Positions 24,160 to 31,850 of a stretch of 64,000 nucleotides of DNA are shown here, piece after piece. Numbering within the stretch: the stretch's first letter is position 1; the number at the start of each line of letters is the position of its first letter. The stretch is from Neobacillus massiliamazoniensis (GTDB taxonomy: Bacteria; Bacillota; Bacilli; Bacillales; Cytobacillaceae). The stretch lies in contig NZ_CVRB01000005.1 of NCBI RefSeq assembly GCF_001048695.1, forward strand, positions 186,001 through 250,000. Direction: 5' to 3'. The position numbers and the translations under genes were made by a program. The notes beneath the pieces are model-generated. The model saw only the letters and a list, made by a program, of their open reading frames with translations, was not told the DNA's origin and made no database searches.

Positions 24160-24440
24160 GAAGATTATTTGTCCCCTTGAAAAAATAATTTACACACTTA
24201 TATTGACCGAATGTTGGCTTATTCGCAGGATTTCAAATATGTACGGAGTACCAGATTTATTCCACAAAAGGGCACGGACCCATCAGGTTAGCAAAACTGG
24301 CCTCCACCCCTTGGATAGGCATGACGAAGGAATGATAGGGCAAATGACCCGTTGAGACATGGGAGGGAAAGCCTCCAGGGGCGGCGTGGAGCATGTACAT
24401 TATATGGTAAATTGTGGAGTTGCACTTTACTCCTCTATTT
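24160..24440 (+). ncRNA. Candidate IS110 guide (bridge/seek) RNA region
   Basis: GC-richer and stem-forming compared with its surroundings (GGGCACGGACCCATCAGG, GGATAGGCATGACGAAGG, GACCCGTTGAGACATGGGAG, CCTCCAGGGGCGGCGTGGAG), directly 3' of the transposase frame. In IS1111-type elements this position encodes the RNA that guides insertion. A block CTTATTCGCAGGATTTCA at 24218 recurs inverted at 24509. No promoter or exact ends can be given. Confidence 0.45.
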
Positions 24441-24544
24441 AACTATGCCTTCACGAAGACTTTATGATCTGACCTGATTCCATTTAATTGTTATTCCTGT
24501 ATTCAATGGTTATGAAATCCTGCGAATAAGCGAGTATTCGGGAG

Positions 24545-24613
24545 TAAATCGTATTAAACTGAGGGAGTGGAATAAGAAAAAAAGCCGCCGAAGCAGCTGG
24601 TGATCTTAAACTA
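24545..24613. repeat. Directional repeat, L plus hairpin, cut by group II intron
   Basis: TATTAAACTGAGGGAGTGG with AATAAGAAAAAAA (L), hairpin GCCGCCGAAGCAGC, then GATCTTAAACTA where the intron begins. R continues at 25803. Joined, the junction CTTAAACTA + AAGCACCCG matches the intact copy at 8581. Confidence 0.85.
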
Positions 24614-24669
24614 GTCGAGTAGAAGGGAGCCTTTTTACCTTGCGGTAAATTGTACTCCACCCCCCTCAC

Positions 24670-24703
24670 AGAACCGTGCTTGCACTATTAATGCACACGG
24701 CTC
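24670..24703 (-). ncRNA. Group II intron domain V
   Basis: 34 bases on the minus strand: GAGCCGTGTGCATT, loop region AATAGTGC, AAGCACGGTTCT. The stem with an AGC-like catalytic base region and the asymmetric bulge is the most conserved part of group II introns. Confidence 0.85.
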
Positions 24704-24717
24704 CTCCTAGTTATCAT

Positions 24718-25320
24718 TTACAGAATGTTAGTAATCTCTTTTCTTAAATCATATATATTCACTTTAATTCTTGGCGATGGAAGTGGATATTTATTAAGAA
24801 ATAGTCTGAATTTATCCCATGTAAAGGATTTCCTTTGACTTCTTCGATTAAGCCATTTAAACAGTAACCTTTCGATTTTGTCTTTGAAGTTGTTTACATT
24901 TTGGGTATTATCAGTGACGCAATAATAGTTGTAATAACCTATCAGTGAACGTTTAAATCGATCCATAATCATATGAATATCTTTATTTCGATTATTCTTC
25001 AGCCATTCTTTCGTTTCTTTTAGTTTGCCTTGGACTTTCTTCCTGCTTGATTTCCGTTTCACACGGAAGTTTCCTTGTTTGCTCTTCCCACAATAGTGCG
25101 TGAAACCAAGGAAATCAAAGGTTGCAGGTTTATTTCTCCCCTGTAGATTTGCATTTCTCTCCGCAAACCTCCCAAAGGGAATGATTTTGGTCTTATCCTC
25201 AGCTATTTCTAGGTTAAATTTCTTTAATCTTAACTTTAATGAATGGAAGAATTGCTCAGCTTCACTTTTATATTGAAAACAACAAACAAAATCATCCGCA
25301 TACCTCTGTGTGTAGTAAAT
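24718..25320 (-). pseudogene. Group II intron reverse transcriptase/maturase, 3' half
   Basis: The frame opens just before the RT active site box (YYTQRYADDFVCCFQYKSEA), continues through the thumb (KFNLEIAEDKTKIIPFGRFA) and maturase domain X/GIIM (FLGFTHYCGKSKQGNFRVKR; MIMDRFKRSLIGYYNYYCVT) to a natural end near LPSPRIKVNIYDLRKEI. The fingers domain is absent because of a deletion between the 5' intron RNA and the YADD region. The intron can therefore not make its own maturase. Confidence 0.85.
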
Positions 25321-25802
25321 GTGTCCCTAGTAAGGGTGATAACTGGTAGCTAGCCTTTCCTCCATCGGCATTACCCAACTTCATTGGTACTACGCTGCTA
25401 TCCGACTCCCTACACGGCATTTGGTTTCCTCGCTTTTTATCACTTGTAGACCATACTCTTCTAAAAAAAAATAGAAAAGACCGGTAGGGTCTCCCGAGTT
25501 GCCGTATCATATCAATGTATAACGTGCCAAGGTCACTGACTCCAGAGAGGTTTTATCCTTCTTGCCTTTAACGAAAGATAAAATGTAGCTTTCTGCAGTG
25601 CTTAAAGCATCAGCCCTCTCGGTTTACTAACATTATGGAGCTCAATCCCTTCAACCATTTGGCTTTCGGCCCGCCACCTAACTGTCTACGCTTAAAGACT
25701 AAAGTTACCTTTAGTCCTCCAAGACTCGCTACGAGCGAATGGCTAGTTCTTACTCGACGGGAATCCCACCCGCTATATAATACGACCTAAGCTCGGCCGC
25801 AC

Positions 25803-25838
25803 AAGCACCCGTTAGATTAAGTACATTTCTTCACAAAC
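25803..25838. repeat. Directional repeat, R part after group II intron
   Basis: AAGCACCCGTTAGATTAAGT, ACATTTCTTCACAAAC. The last C is the first base (complement) of the stop codon of the gene at 25838. Confidence 0.88.
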
Positions 25839-26533
25839 TATTCATAATAATACGAGTTAGTCCATTCATATTCTTTACCATTATCAGAACACCATTTAAG
25901 GAACCCTTTTTTACCCTTGCTACTAAAAGCAATCCAGTCACTTAAGAGATTTTTGTAATAAATTACACTTTCACTTACATCCTTTTTACTTTCAACATTG
26001 GTGATTTCTGTAGAGAGGTTTTCGATTTTCAAAACGAAGTCCTGATCCTCGGAAATATCACCAATGTAGGCATCTTCAGAAATGTGATGAAATGAAAATT
26101 CAAGGGAATAAAGATAATAGTTAATAATTTCCATCAATACTCTTTGTTCACTCTTCCCACCAACCCTTAGTGCGGTTTCAAGGTGCTTCAAATGGTTTTC
26201 GGATTTTAAGAATAAGCCATACCATCTAAATGGCTGTGGGTCTTTTGGATCTTCAATCATCCAATCTTCAAGAATCGGTTTTAATATGTTTTCCTCAAGT
26301 GGATGTACTAGTAAATAATGTATATCTTCTGATTCCTCGAACCATTTAAAAAGCCAATGAGCGAATTCCTTTTTCTGTTTAGCTTGCCATCCCTTCACCT
26401 CTTCGATAAAAAGGTTTAGCGATTTAAAGGCATCTTTCCTAAGTCCCTTTTCTTTGAAGAGGCAAAACTCTTTAAAAAACGGATAACTATCCAATTTTTT
26501 ATCTTGGATTAAATTCGTAAGTATATCAGGCAA
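25838..26533 (-). CDS. Hypothetical helix-rich protein, 231 residues
   Basis: Soluble, Trp- and Glu-rich, probably all-alpha (AHWLFKWFEESEDIHYLLVH; RWYGLFLKSENHLKHLETAL; RVLMEIINYYLYSLEFSFHH). The repeated helical pairs suggest a TPR-like or solenoid fold. Similar unassigned proteins occur singly in Bacillus genomes. The start is TTG, nine bases after GAGGGTG. Its stop codon touches the R part of the repeat interrupted by the group II intron. Confidence 0.65.
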   Translation of the reverse strand: MPDILTNLIQDKKLDSYPFFKEFCLFKEKGLRKDAFKSLNLFIEEVKGWQAKQKKEFAHWLFKWFEESEDIHYLLVHPLEENILKPILEDWMIEDPKDPQPFRWYGLFLKSENHLKHLETALRVGGKSEQRVLMEIINYYLYSLEFSFHHISEDAYIGDISEDQDFVLKIENLSTEITNVESKKDVSESVIYYKNLLSDWIAFSSKGKKGFLKWCSDNGKEYEWTNSYYYE

Positions 26534-26630
26534 ATCATCTACACCCTCTTTCCTTCAAAGAATTTCTCCCAATGCAATTTTTTTTGTTTTAAATAAACTC
26601 CCAATAGACAATAAGTTCAACACTTAAAGG

Positions 26631-26687
26631 CGTTAATCCTTCTTGGATCAACGCACCCGTTCGTTTAAGTGTATTGTTTCACAAACT
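26631..26687. repeat. Directional repeat, hairpin plus R
   Basis: GGCGTTAATCCTTCTTGGAT, CAACGCACCCGTTCGTTTAA, GTGTATTGTTTCACAAAC. It is followed by the short homology shared with 20411 (AAGGATAAAATGAAGATACT here). Confidence 0.82.
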
Positions 26688-26767
26688 CTTCGATATGTTT
26701 TTAGAAGGATAAAATGAAGATACTATATCATAATATGAGAAATAAGCGAACTACCCATATGGATTTA

Positions 26768-27346
26768 TTACACTTTTTTCCTCTCTTCCATTGATTTAGA
26801 ATAACCAAAACACTCTCTAAATAACTTCCTGCCAATATAATGATGGAAATTTTTGTATCTACATCTGTAATATTCATTCCAATAGCTAATCATTCTATTA
26901 TAGCTTTTGCAAAACGTAGCAATATTTTCAAGACAAAATCTCTTAATCCGTTCTGTATCCTGTTCTTTTAAAATATCATAAGTCATTTCTAATATTTCTA
27001 CTACATATTCATCACATATTTTAACGATATATGGAATAGCCCAATCTTCATAATCCATCTGAAGCAACGAATAACAATGCTTTTGGCGAACAAACCCGTC
27101 ATTACTTCTTGAATAAATGCAATGCAAAATCATTTCTTGTCGTACACTTAAATTGTCTATAACTTCATCTGAAATATCATTGTAGTAGATACGATAAGGA
27201 AACCGAATCACGTTATCATCTTGAAAATATAGAATATTATCCTCCGACACACCAATAGTGACATTATTATAAGTCTTATTAGGAATTAGTCCAACTGCTT
27301 TAGTCACTTCATCTCTCAAATAGTTTGGAAATCCATCTTGAAACAT
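26768..27346 (-). CDS. Hypothetical protein, 192 residues
   Basis: Soluble, Tyr- and Cys-containing protein with mixed strands (NVTIGVSEDNILYFQDDNVI) and long helices (WAIPYIVKICDEYVVEILEM; TERIKRFCLENIATFCKSYN). The C-terminal half is rich in aromatic and basic residues. No family is recognised. AAGGATGTG lies five bases before the ATG. It lies between repeats at 26631 and 27374 and forms another one-gene unit. Confidence 0.65.
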   Translation of the reverse strand: MFQDGFPNYLRDEVTKAVGLIPNKTYNNVTIGVSEDNILYFQDDNVIRFPYRIYYNDISDEVIDNLSVRQEMILHCIYSRSNDGFVRQKHCYSLLQMDYEDWAIPYIVKICDEYVVEILEMTYDILKEQDTERIKRFCLENIATFCKSYNRMISYWNEYYRCRYKNFHHYIGRKLFRECFGYSKSMEERKKV

Positions 27347-27373
27347 ACAATCACATCCTTGGTTCGCATAATT

Positions 27374-27545
27374 CTACAAGTGTGTAAATCAACTAAACTG
27401 CGTCTTTAGTCCAAAAAGAACTATTCAACAAAGATTAAAAAACTTCTTGCTAGTTGTAGAAGTAAACTGCCCTTTAGTTGAATAACAAAAAAAGGGCTGC
27501 TGCCGCAACTCCGTCTTCTGCTCAAGCCCCCGTTACTTAAAGAAG
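27374..27545. repeat. Directional repeat, compound copy
   Basis: Shares the 107-base compound block with 20839 (CAACTAAACTGCGTCTTTAG, TCCAAAAAGAACTATTCAAC, CTGCCCTTTAGTTGAATAAC), then stem GGGCTGCTGCCGCAACTCC, and R GCCCCCGTTACTTAAAGAAG. The stop codon of the DUF4275 gene is the TTA of CCGTTA. Confidence 0.9.
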
Positions 27546-27979
27546 ATAGGGTCTACCACCGTTTCATAAAAATATGGTCCATAATCTTCTTCGTGAGTCA
27601 CAATATATGTCCAAGTAAAATCTTTATCAACCACATAGACATCACACATATATCCTTCATATTCATTAATTATGTCCTCTGAAGTTAAACCGCTGGCATT
27701 TTCAAGCAATAATGCATTTGTAAATTCTTGGTAAAAAATGCAGCATTCATCTTTCATTATTCGATTAAATGCCTTCCTGGCACTTTGCTTTTTTTTACAG
27801 GAAAGTACATTAGAACTAAAAAGATGCCACATGAAACGTCCATAAAAAATATGTCTTTTTTGGTTTTTTGGAATGTCCTTGACAAATGATTCTCCCCAAC
27901 GTTTGATAAGGTCATTCCTTTTGTTGTTTAGCTCAATAACACGGATTCCTTTATCTTTTAACAAGTAAATCTGTTCCAT
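27533..27979 (-). CDS. DUF4275 family protein
   Basis: 148 residues. Family landmarks are present: KRWGESFVKDIPKNQKRHIF then FMWHLFSSNVLSC, ARKAFNRIMKDECCIFYQEF, LLLENASGLTSEDI, VYVVDKDFTWTYIVTHEEDY GPYFYETVV. DUF4275 is a small Bacillus family of unknown role. The ATG at 27979 is preceded by a weak GGAAG; a GTG three codons upstream is possible. Its last codons and stop lie inside a directional repeat. Confidence 0.82.
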   Translation of the reverse strand: MEQIYLLKDKGIRVIELNNKRNDLIKRWGESFVKDIPKNQKRHIFYGRFMWHLFSSNVLSCKKKQSARKAFNRIMKDECCIFYQEFTNALLLENASGLTSEDIINEYEGYMCDVYVVDKDFTWTYIVTHEEDYGPYFYETVVDPIFFK

Positions 27980-28069
27980 TTTTACCACTTCTTCCGATTA
28001 TTAAAAAACTCTCCCCTTTCTTTCGACAAGAATGAGTATTTTTCCTTCACCGTATTTATAACGGTTTCT

Positions 28070-28115
28070 TATTGAAGTATACTGCCCGTTACTTTAAGTA
28101 CAAATTTTCACAATC
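28070..28115. repeat. Directional repeat, L-R hybrid
   Basis: TTATTGAAGTATACTGCCCG then TTACTTTAAGTACAAATTTT and CACAATC. The L start is joined directly to the R end without the central hairpin. Confidence 0.8.
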
Positions 28116-28157
28116 TCTCCTAAACTTTAACGTAGATATCTAAGGTGTTGCTCAAGA

Positions 28158-28235
28158 AAATGGCCTTTTTATGCAAAAAAAGCGCAGACTCATACTCTGG
28201 AGTTGCGCCCTTTAATGGAATAACAAGAAGCTCCT
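28158..28235. repeat. GCGCAGA hairpin repeat, copy 2
   Basis: AAATGGCC, ATGCAAAAAAAGCGCAGA, ATACTCTGG, TTGCGCCCTTTAATGGAATA. Same order of blocks as 3084..3150. The end GCGCCCTTTAATGGAATAAC is close to the R core. Confidence 0.78.
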
Positions 28236-28257
28236 ATTAGCTGGTTTAGTGAAAAAA

Positions 28258-28323
28258 GAAAAAGGCTGTCGGAACAGCCGTATTAAAAAATACTCTGGAT
28301 TCAATCCCAAACCAGAGTATTTT
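28258..28323 (-). terminator. Tandem terminators after HU gene
   Basis: Two stems on the minus strand: TACTCTGG (loop) CCAGAGTA followed by TTTTTT, then GGCTGTTCCGACAGCC followed by TTTTTC. They lie just past the HU stop codon. Confidence 0.85.
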
Positions 28324-28338
28324 ACATTATTAATATTT

Positions 28339-28611
28339 TTATTTAACGGCTTCTTTTAATTCCTTTCCTGGTTTAAAGGCTGGAACTTTAGAAGCAGCAA
28401 TATCTATTTCTTCACCTGTTTGTGGATTACGCCCTTTTCTAGCTGAACGTTCACGTACTTCAAACGTACCAAATCCAATTAATTGAATTTTCTCTTTTTT
28501 AGCCAGTGTTTTAGAAATCGTTTCAAATATCGCATCCACGGCATTTGCAGCATCTTGCTGTTTCAGTTCAGCTTGTGTTGATACAGCTTTCACTAATTCT
28601 GTTTTATTCAT
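28339..28611 (-). CDS. hup: HU family DNA-binding protein
   Basis: 90 residues, full length for HU. N-terminal helices MNKTELVKAVSTQAELKQQD, then the beta arm with GRNPQTGEEIDIAASKVPAF and the C-terminal FKPGKELKEAVK. HU dimers bend and coat DNA; Bacillus genomes often have one essential and one or more accessory copies, and this one lies in an accessory region. ATG at 28611 follows GAGGTG. It ends in two tandem terminators and, unlike its neighbours, has no R part at its stop. Confidence 0.95.
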   Translation of the reverse strand: MNKTELVKAVSTQAELKQQDAANAVDAIFETISKTLAKKEKIQLIGFGTFEVRERSARKGRNPQTGEEIDIAASKVPAFKPGKELKEAVK

Positions 28612-28813
28612 TTTATACACCTCAATTTTATAAAACTATGTAGAGTCTAAAATATAGCATATATTCTTGAAAAGTGACAATAAAGTCGTATTAAATCTAA
28701 TGGTTCTTCCACACTCACGCCCTTTAATGAAATAACTACACCACCACTTGATTTATCTATTAATGTGGAATAATAAGCAAACGTTTCTTAATCATCATTT
28801 ATTGATTTAATAA

Positions 28814-28846
28814 TTAACTAAAGCCATTCCGTTAATTCAAGATGGA
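28814..28846. repeat. Directional repeat, L-like
   Basis: TTAACTAAAGCCATTCCG then TTAATTCAAGATGG. It lies 17 bases before the stop of the DinB gene at 28863. Confidence 0.55.
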
Positions 28847-28862
28847 TTATAATTCCCTCTCT

Positions 28863-29384
28863 TTAACACTTATCATTAAGTAATTCCCGAAGCATTTGAA
28901 AAATTTGACCTCTATGATGCGATTCATGTTCAATCAAATGGTAAACAACCCACTCAGGTGTGACGTCATAATGTTCAAGTACTCTCGGTTTACGCCAATC
29001 GGTTAAGTCCATTGAACGAAAGTGGGAAAGTAATACTTCACGTACCTTATTAAGGCGGTAAAAATGTTCCTCTATACTTTCTCCCTCGAAGTGAGTTAAA
29101 TTACCGTCAGTTCGATGTTCTAAAGGAAATAATGCACTAATTTCAGGATCCCAATCGGTTCCAAGTACTTCTACATATAACCAATCTGCCTCGATCAATG
29201 CTATGTGATACAAAAGTGTCCCAATTGATTGTCTTTCGCCTAATTTTCGGTCTATTAAGCTTTGGCTGATTCCAGTTAATTCAGTTATAAGAGTACGTCG
29301 AACATCCTCTAGACACCATAGCCATCGGCCAATCTCTTCTTCATACTCTGGTAATGAAGATACCAGTAAAGCTCTTCTCTCCAA
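28863..29384 (-). CDS. DinB family protein (paralogue of 43373)
   Basis: About 173 residues, four-helix DinB/YfiT-like fold. Metal-binding His residues are visible in GTLLYHIALIEADWLYVEVL and HLIEHESHHRGQIFQMLREL. Family members are thiol-dependent (often bacillithiol) transferases or metalloproteins of unknown substrate. It is closely similar along its whole length to the protein at 43373..43888, and both use a TTG start after GAGGAGG. The TTG at 29384 is chosen by that alignment. Confidence 0.88.
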   Translation of the reverse strand: MERRALLVSSLPEYEEEIGRWLWCLEDVRRTLITELTGISQSLIDRKLGERQSIGTLLYHIALIEADWLYVEVLGTDWDPEISALFPLEHRTDGNLTHFEGESIEEHFYRLNKVREVLLSHFRSMDLTDWRKPRVLEHYDVTPEWVVYHLIEHESHHRGQIFQMLRELLNDKC

Positions 29385-29474
29385 CAAGATCAACCTCCTC
29401 TAATTAAAATACTTACATTCTATTAAAAATGATGTTTCCTTCTTTTAAATAAAAATATTCTTCCCGTATTCCAC

Positions 29475-29600
29475 AATCTGGCCCGATTGTTGAAAAAAGC
29501 TAATGACGATTGTTCAACTAAACTCCCGTTACTTGAATAAAAAAAATGCCTTATCCCCCATATTGAAGCAAAACACCCGTTTAAGTACACCCTTCACAAT
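29475..29600. repeat. Directional intergenic repeat, extended full copy
   Basis: ATCTGGCCCGATTGTTGAAA extension, L TGTTCAACTAAACTCCCG with TTACTTGAATAA, a weak central element, R AAACACCCGTTTAAGTAC with CTTCACAATC. The extension is the same as at 6011. Confidence 0.88.
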
Positions 29601-29666
29601 CTGTTAATAGTTAAACAATTAAACATCTTCCCAATAGAATTATTTAAAAAAGAACAGGTAAGACAA

Positions 29667-30260
29667 TCAGTATTTTTTCGCTAATAAATATATCAATCTT
29701 TGTTTTACTGACTCCCATTCACTATCAATAATACTGTAAAATATATTGTCGTGAATGCTACCATCTGCCTTTACCCTATGTTTACGAAACGTTCCCTCTT
29801 TTGTTGCCCCTATCCGTTCAACTGCTTTTTGAGAACGTAAGTTTTGTCCACTAACTGAAAATTGAACACGAATGACCTTTAATTCTTCAAAACAATACTT
29901 AAGTAATAAAAATTTACATTCGGTGTTTACCTTTGTTTTCCAAACTTCTGGTGAAAGCCAAGTCCAACCTATTTCCACATTACGATTTACTTTATCAATA
30001 TCGCCAATTCTAGTTGTCCCTATTATTTGACCTGTCAGATTATCCTTAACAATAAAAGGGATTTGTTTACCTTCCTTTTTATTGTTAACAGCTATCATTA
30101 ATATTTGTTCTAAATCCTCCGCTGTGTTAACTTCCCGCCAGGTATATTTCCATACGTCAGGGCTTTTTAAAGCTTCAAATAATAATTCCTTATACTTCAT
30201 GTCGAGAGGAATAAGTGAAATTGTATTTCCTTCTAGAGATATACCTGTTTCAATTATCAT
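29667..30260 (-). CDS. GNAT family N-acetyltransferase
   Basis: 197 residues of the RimJ/RimL-like group. ISLIPLDMKYKELLFEALKS near the start, VEIGWTWLSPEVWKTKVNTE with the acetyl-CoA pocket region, LKVIRVQFSVSGQNLRSQKA VERIGATKEGTFRKHRVKAD, and a final FYSIIDSEW. It transfers acetyl from acetyl-CoA to an amine, probably of a small molecule or protein N-terminus; the substrate is unknown. ATG follows GGGAGGA. Single gene between repeats. Confidence 0.9.
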   Translation of the reverse strand: MIIETGISLEGNTISLIPLDMKYKELLFEALKSPDVWKYTWREVNTAEDLEQILMIAVNNKKEGKQIPFIVKDNLTGQIIGTTRIGDIDKVNRNVEIGWTWLSPEVWKTKVNTECKFLLLKYCFEELKVIRVQFSVSGQNLRSQKAVERIGATKEGTFRKHRVKADGSIHDNIFYSIIDSEWESVKQRLIYLLAKKY

Positions 30261-30363
30261 AGAAACTTCCTCCCTTTTAACGTAAATAGCAAAATAACGT
30301 TTGTACCTATTAATTCCATACGAATAAGGATTACTCCTCCTTGAAAGATTTTATTCATCTTAA

Positions 30364-30439
30364 AATATACTGGACCGTTACTAGAAGAAGAAAAAAGCGA
30401 CCTTCGTTATTGAAGAATCGCACTCAATTATTTAATAAG
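30364..30439. repeat. Directional intergenic repeat, partial
   Basis: ATACTGGACCGTTACTAGAA with GAAGAAAAAA (L), imperfect hairpin GCGACCTTCGTTATTGAAGA, then CACTCAATTATTTAATAAG. Confidence 0.7.
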
Positions 30440-30549
30440 CATTGGTATTTTATTATCTATATTATCTTTGACAAAGGTAAATTTATATCTTACTTTTCGA
30501 TATTATGTCGAAAATATGTGGTGCTATTACTAGAAAACATACTCCTATA

Positions 30550-30620
30550 AAAAATGGGATCGCCGCAGCCAACCCATTATTCAACTCTTGCACCCGTTCA
30601 TTTAAGTTGATATCTTCACA
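30550..30620. repeat. Directional repeat, hairpin plus R
   Basis: Stem AATGGGATCGCCGCAGCCAA with CCCATT, then TTCAACTCTTGCACCCG and TTCATTTAAGTTGATATC with TTCACA. On the minus strand the stem is followed by TTTTTTAT. Confidence 0.85.
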
Positions 30621-30737
30621 TTTATCACTTTTTCGTTCTATATTTAGCAGATACTTTCAGTTTAGATGATGGAAATTAGGAATCCTACAAATTATATGTT
30701 ACAATGTCTTTACCATTTGATTTACTGTTTTCATGTT

Positions 30738-30766
30738 CCCTACTCATTAGTGAGTGGGGTTTTTTA
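30738..30766 (+). terminator. Plus-strand terminator, possible small RNA end
   Basis: CCCTACTCA TTAG TGAGTGGGG followed by seven T. No plus-strand gene lies upstream, so it may end a small RNA or antisense transcript. Confidence 0.7.
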
Positions 30767-30775
30767 TTTTATTAA

Positions 30776-30808
30776 GAAAAAAAAAACAGACTCTAAAAAA
30801 GAGTCTGT
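30776..30808 (-). terminator. Terminator of cold shock gene
   Basis: CAGACTC with GAGTCTG around six T or A, followed on the minus strand by a run of about ten T. Confidence 0.85.
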
Positions 30809-30826
30809 CCATATTTGGCGATATAA

Positions 30827-31027
30827 TTAAGCCTTACGAACGTTAGCTGCTTGTGCTCCACGTTGACCTTGCTCAACATCAAAAGTCACTTCTTGACCTT
30901 CATCTAAAGTTTTGAACCCTTCGCCTTGGATAGCTGAGAAATGAACGAATACGTCTTCTCCACCTTCACGTTCGATGAATCCGAAACCTTTTTCGCCATT
31001 AAACCATTTTACTTTACCTTTTTCCAT
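30827..31027 (-). CDS. csp: Cold shock protein (Csp family)
   Basis: 66 residues, full-length single cold-shock domain. RNA-binding motifs KGFGFIEREG (RNP1) and DVFVHFSAI (RNP2), start KGKVKWFNGEKGFG and end GAQAANVRKA. It is an RNA chaperone in the cytoplasm. AGGAGG lies nine bases before the ATG. A hairpin sits directly before that site in the leader, so translation may be temperature-modulated. Ends in a strong terminator. Confidence 0.95.
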   Translation of the reverse strand: MEKGKVKWFNGEKGFGFIEREGGEDVFVHFSAIQGEGFKTLDEGQEVTFDVEQGQRGAQAANVRKA

Positions 31028-31042
31028 GTTTGTTTCCTCCTA

Positions 31043-31058
31043 GTGTGTTAGAACACAC
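31043..31058 (-). promoter_or_regulatory. Leader hairpin before cold shock gene
   Basis: GTGTGTT and AACACAC pair directly upstream of the ribosome binding site AGGAGG. Position and size fit a structured cold-shock leader; function is inferred. Confidence 0.45.
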
Positions 31059-31186
31059 AATGTATTACTATCCTTGCTCTCAGTGATCATCAAGACGAAA
31101 AGTTTTTACTAATACTATCCTTTACACCGAACAAAAATAATTCATTTTTAGAATAGCATTTTTTGAAATTGTTTGCAAGGACCCTA

Positions 31187-31236
31187 ATTCTTTAACAAAA
31201 GGACCCCATTTACTTTAAGTACGCTTTTTCACAAAC
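31187..31236. repeat. Directional repeat, R part
   Basis: TTCTTTAACAAAAGGACCCC, ATTTACTTTAAGTACGC, TTTTTCACAAAC. Ends seven bases before the stop at 31244. Confidence 0.82.
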
Positions 31237-31243
31237 TGCTTTA

Positions 31244-31675
31244 TTAACCCGTTGTCATAGCTTTATCATCATTTTCATATCCTATAAAATTGATGATTAA
31301 TATATAAATTGGAAAGATAATCAATGCTCCTATCGCAAGAAGACCTGTAACAGGATTAGGAGCGTCCCCTCCATATGTTGTCGGGAATTGAGAGGCGATT
31401 ATATATGAAAAAAGAACAAAATATGGAATCCAAAGGATAACTGTCCAAAAGTTGGCTTTTCGACTTTTCAACCACTTTTTTGTTAGGTAAAAGAGCAGGA
31501 TTGTACCAAATATAGATACAACAACAATAGTTACACTACTTAATCTACTTACAGTACCAATATTCCAACCCGTTAGTCTACTAATCCTATAAACATTAGC
31601 CATAAGTTCGATTGGAACAAGTATCATAAGAGCATATAAGATGCTGACCATATTTAATTTTATGAAATGCTTCAT
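31244..31675 (-). CDS. Membrane protein with four helices
   Basis: 143 residues. Helices around MVSILYALMILVPIELMANV, VTIVVVSIFGTILLFYLT, FWTVILWIPYFVLFSYIIAS and VTGLLAIGALIIFPIYILII. No signature of a known transporter. The ATG has no strong site (an A-rich GGGGGA lies about 15 bases upstream). It is followed by a repeat R part, like its neighbours. Role unknown. Confidence 0.62.
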   Translation of the reverse strand: MKHFIKLNMVSILYALMILVPIELMANVYRISRLTGWNIGTVSRLSSVTIVVVSIFGTILLFYLTKKWLKSRKANFWTVILWIPYFVLFSYIIASQFPTTYGGDAPNPVTGLLAIGALIIFPIYILIINFIGYENDDKAMTTG

Positions 31676-31785
31676 TTGAAAAATCCCCCTTTTTCCTATT
31701 CCACTAACCTGTCAGTTAAAATAATTTTAATTCCAACTATATTTTACCATAAATACCAATTTGTTATATTGATTCTTATTAAAGT

Positions 31786-31850
31786 ATTCTGATCCGTCAG
31801 TACTACAAGAAAAGGGAATTGCTTAAGCTAAGCATAAGCCGTTCCCTTTT
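31786..31850. repeat. Directional repeat, L plus long hairpin
   Basis: TTCTGATCCGTCAGTACTAC then AAGAAAAGGGAA with TTCCCTTTT enclosing GCTTAAGC. The stem can terminate in both directions. Confidence 0.6.

Larger units (their letters stand above)
22805..24440 (+). mobile_element. IS110-family insertion sequence, inactive
   Basis: A short left flank, a DEDD transposase frame of 425 codons with two nonsense codons, and about 290 bases of structured noncoding right end. Members lack clear inverted repeats and target duplications, so both boundaries are approximate. The large 3' noncoding part fits the IS1111-like layout in which a guide (bridge/seek) RNA is encoded downstream. Confidence 0.8.
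24614..25802 (-). mobile_element. Group II intron, internally deleted
   Basis: Minus strand. The 5' end GTGCGGCCGAGCTTAGGTC at 25802 is followed by about 480 bases of intron RNA domains, then the second half of a reverse transcriptase/maturase gene, domain V at 24670..24703, and a 3' end ...CTACTCGAC at 24614. At 1189 bases it is too short for a full intron with its ORF; the N-terminal half of the RT is missing. It is inserted within a directional repeat. Confidence 0.85.

Noticed and set aside
24484..24669. 61-codon minus-strand frame
   Set aside because: Covers the group II intron 3' end and repeat hairpin; not protein-like.
25292..25510. 72-codon minus-strand frame in the intron
   Set aside because: Lies in the intron RNA and across the deletion junction. 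Parts resemble the usual peptide near intron ORF starts, but no intact protein follows.
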